From contig NZ_JAHRIB010000095.1 of the NCBI RefSeq assembly GCF_019090165.1, positions 25,083 to 89,082 on the forward strand: DNA of 64,000 nt, in the 5' to 3' direction. The notes below the pieces were generated by a model. It ran no database searches. It worked only from the letters and a program-made list of their open reading frames with translations, and had not been told where the DNA came from. The DNA comes from Streptomyces sp. BV286. GTDB taxonomy: Bacteria; Actinomycetota; Actinomycetes; Streptomycetales; Streptomycetaceae. The translations under genes were made by a program, and so were the position numbers. Below, piece after piece: positions 9,330 through 17,491 of this stretch; position 1 is the first letter of the stretch; each line of letters begins with the position of its first letter.

Positions 9330-9386
9330 AACGTATGGCGGTCCAGGGGCTTCGTCAAGGGGTTGCGCAGGGATACGATCCCGTTC

Positions 9387-10412
9387 ATGACTCGCCCGAA
9401 TCCCGCTGTAGCCCAGTCAGCGACGCTCGCCGAGATCGCCCGCGAGGCGGGAGTCTCGGCCCCGACTGTTTCGAAGGTGCTCAACGGCCGTGCCGATGTG
9501 GCCCCGGCGACCCGCACCCGGGTCGAGGACCTGCTGCGCCACCACGGCTACCGGCGCCGCCGGGCCGAGGCGTCCCGGTCGCCCCTCATAGACCTGGTCT
9601 TCCACGAGCTGGAGAGCGCGTGGGCGATGGAGGTCATCCGGGGCGTGGAGAACGTGGCGCGCGACGAGGGCCTGAGCGTCGTCCTGTCCGAGAGCGCGGG
9701 CCGGCTCACGCCCGGGCGGACCTGGGCCGACCAGGTCGCCGCGCGCCGCCCGCACGGAGTCGTCCTCGTCCTCAACGGGCTCGACGAGTCCCAGCGGGCG
9801 CTGCTGACCAGCCGCTCCATCCCGTTCGTGGTGGTCGACCCGGCGGGCGACCCCGGCGACGACGTGCCGTCCGTCGGCGCCACCAACTGGCAGGGCGGGC
9901 TGGCCGCGACCCGGCATCTGGCGGACCTCGGCCACCGGCGCATCGGCGTGATCAGCGGGCCCTCGCGGATGATGTGCAGCCGGGCCAGGCTCGACGGCTA
10001 CCGGGCGGCCCTGGACACGGCCGGACTGCCGGTCGACCCGGCGCTCGTGCGCACCGGCGACTTCCACCACGAGAGCGGCTACCGGGAGGGGCTGGCCCTG
10101 CTGAAGCTGCCGGACCGCCCGACCGCCGTGTTCGCGGGCAACGACCTCCAGGCCCTCGGCCTGTACGAGGCCGCACGCGAACTGGGCCTGCGCGTGCCGG
10201 AGGACCTCAGCATCGTCGGCTTCGACGACCTGCCGGTGGCCCGCTGGGTCGGCCCGCCGCTCACCACCGTGCGCCAGCCCCTCACGGAGATGGCCGAGGC
10301 GGCGGCCCGGCTCGTCCTCGACCTCGGCCGCGCGGAGCGGCCCTCGACGGCCACCCGGGTGGAACTGGCGACGAGCCTGGTGGTCCGGAGCAGCACGGCG
10401 GAGCCGTCGTGA
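9387..10412 (+). CDS. LacI-family transcriptional regulator (BxlR-like)
   Basis: This 341-residue regulator has an N-terminal helix-turn-helix (TLAEIAREAGVSAPTVSKVL) followed by the hinge segment and a periplasmic-binding-protein-like effector domain. That domain ends with the characteristic DLSIVGFDDLPVARWVGPPLTTVRQP. It should bind DNA as a dimer and be released by a sugar derived from the imported oligosaccharide. It is divergent from the sugar ABC-GH3 operon, the standard arrangement for a local repressor. The ATG at 9387 starts directly before the family N terminus; a TTG at 9363 is possible but less likely. Candidate operators lie at 9296-9329 and 10428-10448. Confidence 0.93.
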   Translation: MTRPNPAVAQSATLAEIAREAGVSAPTVSKVLNGRADVAPATRTRVEDLLRHHGYRRRRAEASRSPLIDLVFHELESAWAMEVIRGVENVARDEGLSVVLSESAGRLTPGRTWADQVAARRPHGVVLVLNGLDESQRALLTSRSIPFVVVDPAGDPGDDVPSVGATNWQGGLAATRHLADLGHRRIGVISGPSRMMCSRARLDGYRAALDTAGLPVDPALVRTGDFHHESGYREGLALLKLPDRPTAVFAGNDLQALGLYEAARELGLRVPEDLSIVGFDDLPVARWVGPPLTTVRQPLTEMAEAAARLVLDLGRAERPSTATRVELATSLVVRSSTAEPS

Positions 10413-10426
10413 ACGGTCCCGTGGCG

Positions 10427-10448
10427 TCGAAACTTTCGAAGACTTTCG
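10427..10448. promoter_or_regulatory. CGAAACTTTCG palindrome with overlapping second copy
   Basis: TCGAAACTTTCGA (10427-10439) is a perfect palindrome containing the CGAAACTTTCG core. It is followed without a break by an overlapping CGAAGACTTTCG (10437-10448). It sits 15 bases after the LacI stop and about 120 bp before the LCP gene. The motif matches the candidate sites upstream of LacI. Whether it controls the LCP gene, acts as an auxiliary operator for the LacI locus, or is fortuitous cannot be decided here. Confidence 0.55.
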
Positions 10449-10565
10449 GGGCGGCCCGTCCGTCACCGGGCGGCATCTGAGAAAACTCAACGAAATATGA
10501 GAGTTTCCGAAGGAAAGCCGGAAAGTGGTTCCTCCTTGTAATAATTCGGACTTACGTTCCTGTCT

Positions 10566-11651
10566 GTGAGCGCAGAAGACGAGCACGGGGACGGGGACGC
10601 CGCGGGACGCGGCACGGGGCGACGGCCGAACTGGTCAGGCCGGTCACGGCTGTTCAAGGTGGCGGGAGTCGCCCTCGGCTGCGTACTCGTCGCCTCGGCG
10701 GCCGGGGCGACCTGGGCGTACTGGCGTCTGAACCACAACATCAAGAGCGTCGACATCGACAGCGCGCTCGGCGACGACCGGCCGCCCCGGGCGATGACGA
10801 CCCCGACCGGCCCGGCGTCGGCCTCCGCGACCCCGCTGCCGAGCGGTGCGCTCAACATCCTGGTCCTCGGCTCGGACACCCGCAGCGGCAAGCGCAACAA
10901 GGCCCTCGGCGGCGGCAGCAGCGACGGGGGAGCCCGCTCCGACACGGCGATGATCGTCCACGTCGACGAGGGCCGCTCCGAAGCGACGGTCGTGAGCATC
11001 CCGCGCGACACCCTGGTCACGCGCCCCTCCTGCCCGCTGTCCTCGGGCGGTTCGACGTCGGTGGCGTACGGCGCGATGTTCAACAGTGCGTACTCGGTCG
11101 GCGGGCCCGTCTGTGCCGTCAAGACGGTGGAGTCCATGACGGACGTCCGCATGGACCACTACGTCGAGATCGACTTCGCCGGTTTCGCCGATCTGGTGGA
11201 CGCGCTGGGCGGGGTCACGGTGACCACGGACGAGGACATCTCCGACGAGGACAGCCACCTCGACCTGGAGGCGGGCACCCACCACCTCGACGGCAAGGAG
11301 GCCCTGGCCCTCGCCCGCACCCGGCACGGCATAGGCGACGGCAGCGACCTCGGCCGCATAGGCCTCCAGCAGACACTGGTGAAGGCGCTGCTCGACCAGG
11401 TCGCCTCCACCGACCTCCTCACCAGCCCCACCCGCCTCTACCAGGTCGCCGACGCCCTCACCAGCAGCCTCACCACGGACACCGACCTCAACTCCCTCAC
11501 CGAGCTGATGAGTCTGGGCCAGAGCCTCAAGGCCCTGTCCTCCGCCGGCACCGAGACCGTCACCATGCCGGTGGTCACCGCCCCCTCGGACCGCAACCGG
11601 GTGGTGGCGGACGAGCCGGAGGCGAACGAGCTGTGGGAGTCGCTGAAGTGA
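10566..11651 (+). CDS. LytR-CpsA-Psr (LCP) family glycopolymer transferase
   Basis: The 361-residue membrane-anchored enzyme has one N-terminal transmembrane helix (VAGVALGCVLVASAAGATWA) and an extracytoplasmic LCP domain. LCP proteins transfer lipid-linked glycopolymers onto peptidoglycan. The pyrophosphate-binding motifs are intact: LNILVLGSDTR, RSDTAMIVHV, SIPRDTLV and the later EALALARTRH. There is no C-terminal LytR_C domain. The start is a GTG at 10566. It stands alone between the LacI gene and the dipeptidase-like gene, with a possible operator palindrome upstream. It is the first of six LCP paralogues in the window. Confidence 0.93.
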   Translation: MSAEDEHGDGDAAGRGTGRRPNWSGRSRLFKVAGVALGCVLVASAAGATWAYWRLNHNIKSVDIDSALGDDRPPRAMTTPTGPASASATPLPSGALNILVLGSDTRSGKRNKALGGGSSDGGARSDTAMIVHVDEGRSEATVVSIPRDTLVTRPSCPLSSGGSTSVAYGAMFNSAYSVGGPVCAVKTVESMTDVRMDHYVEIDFAGFADLVDALGGVTVTTDEDISDEDSHLDLEAGTHHLDGKEALALARTRHGIGDGSDLGRIGLQQTLVKALLDQVASTDLLTSPTRLYQVADALTSSLTTDTDLNSLTELMSLGQSLKALSSAGTETVTMPVVTAPSDRNRVVADEPEANELWESLK

Positions 11652-11807
11652 GGGCCGCGGCGGGAGGCGGGCGCGCCTCGGCACGCGGCCCCGTGTGCCG
11701 GGCGGGGCGCGGCCGGTAGCCCGAACGCCTCGCTCGCCGCGACCCCGTCCCGGGGGCGTGTCACGGTGGGACCACCTGTCGCCACCACCGGACCCCGGAG
11801 CCCCGCC

Positions 11808-12959
11808 ATGGCAGATCTGCAGGACGAACTGCACGCAACCGCCGAGGTCGGCGAGCTGGATCGCCCCGATGTGGAGAGGGAGTTCGAGCCCGTCGGACCT
11901 GACGCCGGGCCCGTGCTCGCATCCGACGCCGACCCCGACGCGGACACGGCCGACGACCTCCTCGCCCGCGCCCACGCCCTCCTCGCCGCCCACCCCGTGG
12001 CGGACGGCTACAGCGGTCTGCCCTGGGCGCTGCGGCACCTCCCCTGGTACGACCTGGAACTCGGTGAGAGCACGGTCGACACCGATGTGCCCAGGCTCAG
12101 GGAAGGGCACGTGGGGGCGTTGTTCTGGGCGCTGCACCTGCCCGAGGGACTCGTCGGCGAACGGGCGGTCGGAGCGACGCTGGAGCAGCTCGACCTGGTG
12201 AAGACCGTGGTGGAGGCGCACCCGGAGGGCCTGCGCATGACCCACAGCGCGGCGCAGGCCACGGACGCCCGCAACTGCGGGCGCGTCGCCGTGCTGCTCG
12301 GTCCGGCCTGCGCGGCCGCGCTGGACGACTCCCTCGGCATCCTGCGCGCACTGCACGCCCTCGGTCTGCGTGCCCTCACGCTCTCCGGCGCGTCCTGGGC
12401 CGGCGAGCGGGGGCTGACCCGGTTCGGCGAGGAGGTCGTGCGCGAGATGAACCGCATCGGTGTCCTCGCCGACCTCTCCGGCGCCTCCGACGCGACCGTC
12501 CGCCGCGCGCTCACCATCTCCAAGGCGCCCGTCATGTGCACCCGCTCAGCCGCCCGCGCGCTGCGCCCCCACCCGGCGAACCTCCCCGACGACGTGCTCG
12601 TCGAGCTGGGCGCCACCAAGGGGCTGTGCCTGGTCCCGCTGACCGCCGAGCAGACGGGCCCGTCCGTCCGTGACGTGGCCGACCACCTGGACCACGTACG
12701 GAAGCTCGCGGGGGCGGAGTGCGTCGGCCTCTCGGGGACCTACGACTCCGGGGCCGCGCATCCGCGGGACCTGTCCGACGCCTCGGGCTATCCGCGGCTC
12801 GTCGCCGAACTCCTCGGCCGCGGCTGGTCCGAGGCCGACCTGGCCCTGCTCACCTGGGGCAACGTCCAACGGGTCCTGCGCACCGCGGACTTCACGGCCC
12901 GCGCCGCACGGCAGCGACGCGAGCCGTCCACCGCGAAGATCGCCGAGCTCGACGGCTAG
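11808..12959 (+). CDS. M19 (renal) dipeptidase-like protein lacking metal ligands
   Basis: The 383-residue sequence follows the membrane dipeptidase fold closely: ILRALHALGLRALTLS, GVLADLSGASDATVRRAL, PHPANLPDDVL and DVADHLDHVRKLAG are all recognisable M19 blocks. Every zinc ligand seems replaced. The family DGHND near the N terminus reads DGYSG, the DLSH block reads DLSG, the SHSN block reads TRSA, and the GSDFDG block reads SGTYDSG. It is therefore probably not a working zinc dipeptidase and may have a binding or different role. The ATG at 11808 has GGAG seven bases upstream. It is convergent with the VOC gene. Fold assignment is firm; loss of activity is inference from residues. Confidence 0.85.
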   Translation: MADLQDELHATAEVGELDRPDVEREFEPVGPDAGPVLASDADPDADTADDLLARAHALLAAHPVADGYSGLPWALRHLPWYDLELGESTVDTDVPRLREGHVGALFWALHLPEGLVGERAVGATLEQLDLVKTVVEAHPEGLRMTHSAAQATDARNCGRVAVLLGPACAAALDDSLGILRALHALGLRALTLSGASWAGERGLTRFGEEVVREMNRIGVLADLSGASDATVRRALTISKAPVMCTRSAARALRPHPANLPDDVLVELGATKGLCLVPLTAEQTGPSVRDVADHLDHVRKLAGAECVGLSGTYDSGAAHPRDLSDASGYPRLVAELLGRGWSEADLALLTWGNVQRVLRTADFTARAARQRREPSTAKIAELDG

Positions 12960-13006
12960 GGCTCACGGGCTCGCGGCTTCATGGGACTCCGGCAGGGCGC
13001 GGAGGC

Positions 13007-13366
13007 TCAGCAGGCGCAGAGGCAGAAGGGGTGGCCGGCCGGGTCGGCGTAGACCCGCCAGTTGCGCCGGCGGTCCTCCGCGTCGAGCACCTTCGCGCCC
13101 AGTGCCAGGACCTCCTTCTCGGCCGCGTCCAGGTCCTCGACAGTCAGGTCCAGATGGAACTGCTGCGAGTCGTCCGGCGCGGGCCACTTCGGCGGTACGT
13201 GACCGGCGGCCGCCTGGAACGCCAGCGTCCCGCCCTCCGGCAGCCGCAGTTCGAACCAGTTGCCGTCCCCCTCGACGGTGCCGCCGAGCACGTCCGCGTA
13301 GAACGTGGCGAGCGCGCGCGGGTCGGGACAGTCCAGGGCGACGGCGCCCAGCTTGGCGAGAGCCAT
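13007..13366 (-). CDS. VOC (glyoxalase/bleomycin-resistance) superfamily protein
   Basis: The 119-residue cytoplasmic protein has the paired beta-alpha-beta-beta-beta modules of the vicinal oxygen chelate superfamily: LGAVALDCPDPRALATFYADVLGG, then QFHLDLTVEDLDAAEKEVLALGA, then VYADPAGHPFCL. A His in the FHLDL strand could be a metal ligand. The substrate is unknown; members include glyoxalases, dioxygenases and drug-binding proteins. It is transcribed divergently from the CGNR regulator gene across a repeat-rich promoter region, which suggests joint control. Confidence 0.88.
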   Translation of the reverse strand: MALAKLGAVALDCPDPRALATFYADVLGGTVEGDGNWFELRLPEGGTLAFQAAAGHVPPKWPAPDDSQQFHLDLTVEDLDAAEKEVLALGAKVLDAEDRRRNWRVYADPAGHPFCLCAC

Positions 13367-13385
13367 GACTTCTCCTCCTCGGTTC

Positions 13386-13480
13386 GTTACCTCATGCTCG
13401 GTTCATCAGGTAACCGTTACCGCATGCTGCCCCATGGGGAGTAACGGCACAAGGGGGTCGAGGGCGCAGTTACCGCTTGC
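13386..13480. promoter_or_regulatory. GTTACC repeat cluster in the VOC/CGNR divergent promoter
   Basis: Three direct 12-bp repeats GTTACC(T/G)C(A/T)TGC occur at 13386-13397, 13416-13427 and 13469-13480. The second overlaps a perfect palindrome GGTAAC-C-GTTACC at 13409-13421. Further GTAAC half-sites occur at about 13441 and 13493. This density between two divergent start codons suggests operators. The CGNR protein encoded beside it is the natural candidate binder; that link is inference. Confidence 0.6.
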
Positions 13481-13506
13481 TACCTGCCGGGGGTAACGTC
13501 GCTGGC

Positions 13507-14013
13507 ATGAGTGAGCGTGTGCCCGCACCCGGCGGACTGGTCCTCATCCAGTCCCTGGTCAACAGCCTCGACATCGAGACGGGCGCCGATGCGCTCGACA
13601 CGGCCGAGGGGCGGGCCCGGTTCGGGCTCGGCGAGGGCGAGAGCGAGGCGCGGGACGCGCGCGAACTGCGCGAGTCGCTGCGGGTCGCGTGCCTCGCCCA
13701 CGCGGGCCACCCGGCCCACCGGCAGGTACGGCTGCTCGACGAGCTGCTCGCGTCGGCCCCGCTCGTCGTCACGGTCGCGGCGGGCGACGGCTCGGCGGCC
13801 TTCAGGCCCGCGGACCCGTCGGCGCTGGCCTCCCGGGTGGCGGCGGCCGTCGCCGAGTCCCTCACCGCCGGGACCTGGCTGCGGCTCAAGGCCTGCGAGG
13901 CCCCGGACTGCCACTGGGCGTACTACGACCGCAGCCCGGCGGGACGCGGCCGCTGGTGCTCGATGTCGGTCTGCGGAGCCCGGGCCAAGATGCGCCGCTA
14001 CCGCGCCAAGTAG
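13507..14013 (+). CDS. CGNR zinc-finger (ABATE-type) putative regulator
   Basis: The 168-residue protein has an N-terminal ABATE-like domain (LIQSLVNSLDIETGADALDT) and a C-terminal CGNR-type zinc finger, readable as CEAPDCHWAYYDRS, then WCSMSVCGARAKMRRYR. The four cysteines are kept; the name-giving CGNR tetrad is CGAR here. Family members are thought to bind DNA as stress or antibiotic-linked regulators, but few are characterised. The ATG at 13507 is chosen over an upstream in-frame start because it begins the conserved domain. It is divergent from the VOC protein and may autoregulate through the GTTACC repeats between them. Confidence 0.85.
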   Translation: MSERVPAPGGLVLIQSLVNSLDIETGADALDTAEGRARFGLGEGESEARDARELRESLRVACLAHAGHPAHRQVRLLDELLASAPLVVTVAAGDGSAAFRPADPSALASRVAAAVAESLTAGTWLRLKACEAPDCHWAYYDRSPAGRGRWCSMSVCGARAKMRRYRAK

Positions 14014-14087
14014 CCGGACGGGACCAGGGGGAGAGGGCCCGGCCGGAAGCTCGTTCAGGCGGGCCCGGGTGCCGCTCAGGGGGCCGC

Positions 14088-15431
14088 TCAGGCCGTCGGG
14101 CGTCCCATCGCCCGGTACGTCCAGCCCGCCGCCCGCCACACGGCCGGGTCGAGGGCGTTGCGGCCGTCCAGCATGACGCGGTCCGTCGTCACCTCGCCGA
14201 GCGACGCCGGGTCCAGCTCGCGGAACTCGCGCCACTCGGTCAGGTGCAGCACGGCGTGGGCCCCGCGTACGGCGTCCACCGCCGTCTCCGCGTAGCCCAG
14301 CGTGGGGAAGATCCGCCGCGCGTTGTCCATGCCCTTGGGGTCGTAGACCGTGACCTGGCCGCCCTGAAGGTGGATCTGCCCGGCGACGTTCAGCGCGGGC
14401 GAGTCCCGGACGTCGTCCGAGTCCGGCTTGAACGTCGCGCCGAGGACGGCGATCCGCTTGCCGAGGAAGGAACCCCCGCCCAGCGCCTCACGGGCCATCT
14501 CCACCATCTGTCCGCGGCGCCGCATGTTGATGGAGTCGATCTCGCGCAGGAACGTGAGCGCCTGGTCGGCGCCCAGCTCGCCCGCGCGGGCCATGAAGGC
14601 ACGGATGTCCTTGGGCAGGCAGCCACCGCCGAAGCCGATGCCCGCGCGCAGGAACTTCCTCCCGATGCGGTCGTCGTGCCCGATCGCCTCGGCGAGCTTC
14701 ACGACGTCGCCGCCCCCGGCCTCGCAGACCTCGGCCATCGCGTTGATGAAGGAGATCTTGGTGGCGAGGAAGGAGTTCGCGGAGGTCTTCACCAGCTCGG
14801 CGGTCGGGAAGTCGGTCACGACGAACGGCGTGCCCTCGGCCAGCGGCGTCGCGTACACCTCGCGGAGCAGCTTCTCGGCGCGCTCACTGCGGATGCCGGC
14901 GACGATCCGGTCGGGGTGCAGGGTGTCCTGGACGGCGAAGCCCTCGCGCAGGAACTCCGGGTTCCACGCCAGCTCGACCTCCTCGCCGGCGGGGGAGAGC
15001 TCGACGAGCGTACGGGCCAGCCGCTCGGCCGAGCCCACGGGCACGGTGGACTTGCCGACGACGAGGGCGGGGCCCGTCAGATGGGGTGCGAGCGAGGCGA
15101 AGGCGGCGTCGACGTACGACATGTCGCACGCGTACTCGCCGTGCTTCTGCGGGGTGTTCACACAGACGAAGTGGATGTCGCCGAACGCCGCGGCCTCCGC
15201 GTAGTCCATGGTGAACCGCAGCCGCCCGCTGGCGCCCTCCATCCCGGCGACGTGCTTGCGCAGCAGTTCCTCAAGACCGGGCTCGTACATCGGGACCTCG
15301 CCCCGCTGGAGCATCTCGATCTTCTCGGGCACCACGTCCAGGCCCAGCACCTCGAAACCGAGCTCGGCCATGGCGGCGGCGTGCGTGGCGCCGAGATAGC
15401 CGGTGCCGATCACGGTGATCTTGAGGGCCAT
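14088..15431 (-). CDS. ugd: UDP-glucose/GDP-mannose 6-dehydrogenase
   Basis: The 447-residue NAD-dependent enzyme oxidises a nucleotide hexose to the uronic acid in two steps, supplying precursors for acidic surface polysaccharides. The N-terminal Rossmann motif is ITVIGTGYLGATHAAAM. The catalytic cysteine lies in FGGGCLPKD, and the C-terminal domain has ATFKPDSDDVRDSP. These are all UDP-glucose dehydrogenase hallmarks. The ATG at 15431 has GGAGCATCC just upstream. It is a single gene, convergent with the CGNR gene and divergent from the acyl-CoA dehydrogenase gene. UDP-glucose is the likelier substrate, but GDP-mannose cannot be excluded. Confidence 0.93.
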   Translation of the reverse strand: MALKITVIGTGYLGATHAAAMAELGFEVLGLDVVPEKIEMLQRGEVPMYEPGLEELLRKHVAGMEGASGRLRFTMDYAEAAAFGDIHFVCVNTPQKHGEYACDMSYVDAAFASLAPHLTGPALVVGKSTVPVGSAERLARTLVELSPAGEEVELAWNPEFLREGFAVQDTLHPDRIVAGIRSERAEKLLREVYATPLAEGTPFVVTDFPTAELVKTSANSFLATKISFINAMAEVCEAGGGDVVKLAEAIGHDDRIGRKFLRAGIGFGGGCLPKDIRAFMARAGELGADQALTFLREIDSINMRRRGQMVEMAREALGGGSFLGKRIAVLGATFKPDSDDVRDSPALNVAGQIHLQGGQVTVYDPKGMDNARRIFPTLGYAETAVDAVRGAHAVLHLTEWREFRELDPASLGEVTTDRVMLDGRNALDPAVWRAAGWTYRAMGRPTA

Positions 15432-15589
15432 GGATGCTCCAGTGAGTATCGGTCAGGCATGCGCCGGCAGCGCGTCCCGAGTGCGCTGACCGAGCATAGT
15501 CGGGGCGTGTTCGAGCGCTTCACCGGGCAGTTTCTCCCTTGTCGCCAAGCTCACGTATCACTCCCGTGGGCAGGCCCTTAAAATTTGAG

Positions 15590-15603
15590 TTACTTAACGG
15601 TAA
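15590..15603. promoter_or_regulatory. TTAC-N6-GTAA candidate operator
   Basis: TTACTTAACGGTAA has inverted TTAC/GTAA arms. It lies in an unusually AT-rich patch about 40 bp upstream of the acyl-CoA dehydrogenase start. The size and position fit a TetR-type repressor site, but no such regulator is encoded nearby. Confidence 0.4.
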
Positions 15604-15643
15604 TTAGCGTCAGCATCACTGTGTCTTTGGAGCGTGAGAGACC

Positions 15644-16801
15644 TTGGCCGGATCGGCTGATTTCGACCTGTACCGCCCGTCCGAGGAGCACGACATGCTC
15701 CGGGACGCGATCCGCTCACTGGCCGAGGCGAAGATCGCGCCGCACGCCGCGGCGGTGGACGAGGAAGCCCGGTTCCCCCAGGAGGCCCACGACGCCCTGG
15801 TGGCCGCCGATCTGCACGCCGTGCACGTACCGGAGTCGTACGGAGGCGCGGGCGCGGACGCGCTGGCGACGGTCATCGTGATCGAGGAGGTGGCGCGGGT
15901 CTGCGCGTCCTCGTCCCTGATCCCCGCGGTGAACAAGCTCGGCTCCCTGCCCGTCATCCTCTCGGGCTCCGAGGACCTGAAGAAGAAGTACATGACGCCG
16001 CTGGCCAAGGGTGACGGAATGTTCTCGTACTGCCTCTCCGAGCCGGACGCCGGCTCGGACGCGGCCGGCATGAAGACGAGGGCGGTCCGGGACGGCGACT
16101 TCTACGTCCTGAACGGCGTGAAGCGCTGGATCACCAACGCGGGCGAGTCGGAGTACTACACGGTGATGGCCGTGACCGACCCCACGAAGCGCTCGAAGGG
16201 CATCTCGGCGTTCGTGGTCGAGAAGTCGGACGAGGGTGTCTCCTTCGGCGCCCCCGAGCGCAAGCTCGGCATCAAGGGCAGCCCGACGCGCGAGGTCTAC
16301 CTCGACAACGTCCGCATCCCGGCCGACCGCATGATCGGCGACGAGGGCACGGGCTTCGCCACCGCGATGAAGACCCTGGACCACACCCGCATCACGATCG
16401 CCGCGCAGGCGCTCGGCATCGCGCAGGGCGCCCTCGACTACGCCAAGGGCTACGTCCAGGAGCGCAAGCAGTTCGGCAAGCCGATCGCCGACTTCCAGGG
16501 CATCCAGTTCATGCTCGCCGACATGGCCATGAAGATCGAGGCCGCCCGCCAGCTGACGTACGCCGCCGCGGCGAAGTCCGAGCGCGGTGACAAGGACCTG
16601 ACCTTCCAGGGCGCGGCGGCCAAGTGCTTCGCCTCCGACGTCGCCATGGAGGTCACCACGGACGCCGTCCAGCTCCTCGGCGGCTACGGCTACACCCGCG
16701 ACTACCCGGTCGAGCGCATGATGCGCGACGCCAAGATCACCCAGATCTACGAAGGCACGAACCAGGTCCAGCGGATCGTGATGGCACGGAACCTGCCGTA
16801 G
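15644..16801 (+). CDS. Acyl-CoA dehydrogenase
   Basis: This 385-residue FAD enzyme introduces the alpha-beta double bond into acyl-CoA thioesters during fatty acid or branched-chain acyl degradation. It has the full family architecture: an N-terminal helical domain, the middle strand motif YCLSEPDAGSDAAGMKT, WITNAGESEYYTVMA, and the C-terminal helical domain. The C-terminal part includes QLLGGYGYTRDYPVERMMRD and the catalytic-base region IYEGTNQVQRIVMAR. A TTG at 15644, preceded by a GAGAG-type ribosome site, gives the expected N terminus. A candidate TetR-like operator lies upstream. The substrate chain length cannot be read from sequence. Confidence 0.94.
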   Translation: MAGSADFDLYRPSEEHDMLRDAIRSLAEAKIAPHAAAVDEEARFPQEAHDALVAADLHAVHVPESYGGAGADALATVIVIEEVARVCASSSLIPAVNKLGSLPVILSGSEDLKKKYMTPLAKGDGMFSYCLSEPDAGSDAAGMKTRAVRDGDFYVLNGVKRWITNAGESEYYTVMAVTDPTKRSKGISAFVVEKSDEGVSFGAPERKLGIKGSPTREVYLDNVRIPADRMIGDEGTGFATAMKTLDHTRITIAAQALGIAQGALDYAKGYVQERKQFGKPIADFQGIQFMLADMAMKIEAARQLTYAAAAKSERGDKDLTFQGAAAKCFASDVAMEVTTDAVQLLGGYGYTRDYPVERMMRDAKITQIYEGTNQVQRIVMARNLP

Positions 16802-16846
16802 GTTCCCCGGCCGGTCCGCAAGGCGTTCCGGCCCGCTCGACGACCA

Positions 16847-16877
16847 CGCGGCCCCCGGCGTCACGCCGGGGGCCGCG
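16847..16877. terminator. Bidirectional hairpin terminator
   Basis: A perfect 14-bp inverted repeat (CGCGGCCCCCGGCG, loop TCA) lies between the convergent acyl-CoA dehydrogenase gene and the secreted-protein gene. It can serve both strands. Confidence 0.85.
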
Positions 16878-16885
16878 CTGTGCCG

Positions 16886-17341
16886 TCAGCCGCAGTTGTG
16901 CGGGGGAGCGGCCTGGCCGAAGAACATCAGGGTGCCACCGGGCGTCTCCATGATGAGCATCTCGCTCACGCACGAGCCGGGTGCCTTGATCTTCACCGGT
17001 CCCGCGTAGCTGCCGAACGCGCCGTGGTCGCGGTCGAAGGTGCCGTCGTTCTCCTTGTAGATGGAGAGGTCCAGCTGGGTGGCCGTCCCGACGTACACCG
17101 ACTTCACGAACACGGAACAGTTGTACGTCCCGTCGTAGTACGAGTACACCGTTCCGATCTTGCCGGTGTAGCCGCTCCTGTTGGCGTTGACGGACTTCGA
17201 GTAGACCAGATTGCCGTCACACCCGTAGGCGCCCGCCGCGGCCGGCGCCGCCGTGACGACCGGTGCGACGACGGCGACTGAGGCCAGCACCGTGGCGGTG
17301 GTCAGCCACTTGGTGAACTTGGACGGCTTGCGTACTCGCAC
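16886..17341 (-). CDS. Small secreted protein of unknown function
   Basis: The 151-residue precursor has a clear Sec signal peptide: basic MRVRKPSKFTKW, then a hydrophobic core, then an Ala-rich cleavage region near APAAAGA. The mature portion of about 113 residues has four cysteines (YGCDG, NCSVF, GSCVS and the C-terminal NCG), likely forming two disulfides in a compact beta-rich extracellular domain. The GTG at 17341 follows GGGAG at good spacing. It is monocistronic, facing the acyl-CoA dehydrogenase gene across a strong terminator. I recognise no enzyme family. Confidence 0.8.
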   Translation of the reverse strand: MRVRKPSKFTKWLTTATVLASVAVVAPVVTAAPAAAGAYGCDGNLVYSKSVNANRSGYTGKIGTVYSYYDGTYNCSVFVKSVYVGTATQLDLSIYKENDGTFDRDHGAFGSYAGPVKIKAPGSCVSEMLIMETPGGTLMFFGQAAPPHNCG

Positions 17342-17491
17342 CAGGTTTCTCCCGTTTCAGTTGTGATCAGGTCATGACACCTGACGCATCCTGACATGTT
17401 CGGGAGGGTGAGTGGAGATCATTTCCGGACCCGCCGACGCGCTGTGCGCTCGGCGGGCCCGTCACGAGGGAGAGGTGGAGGCGGCCCGGGG

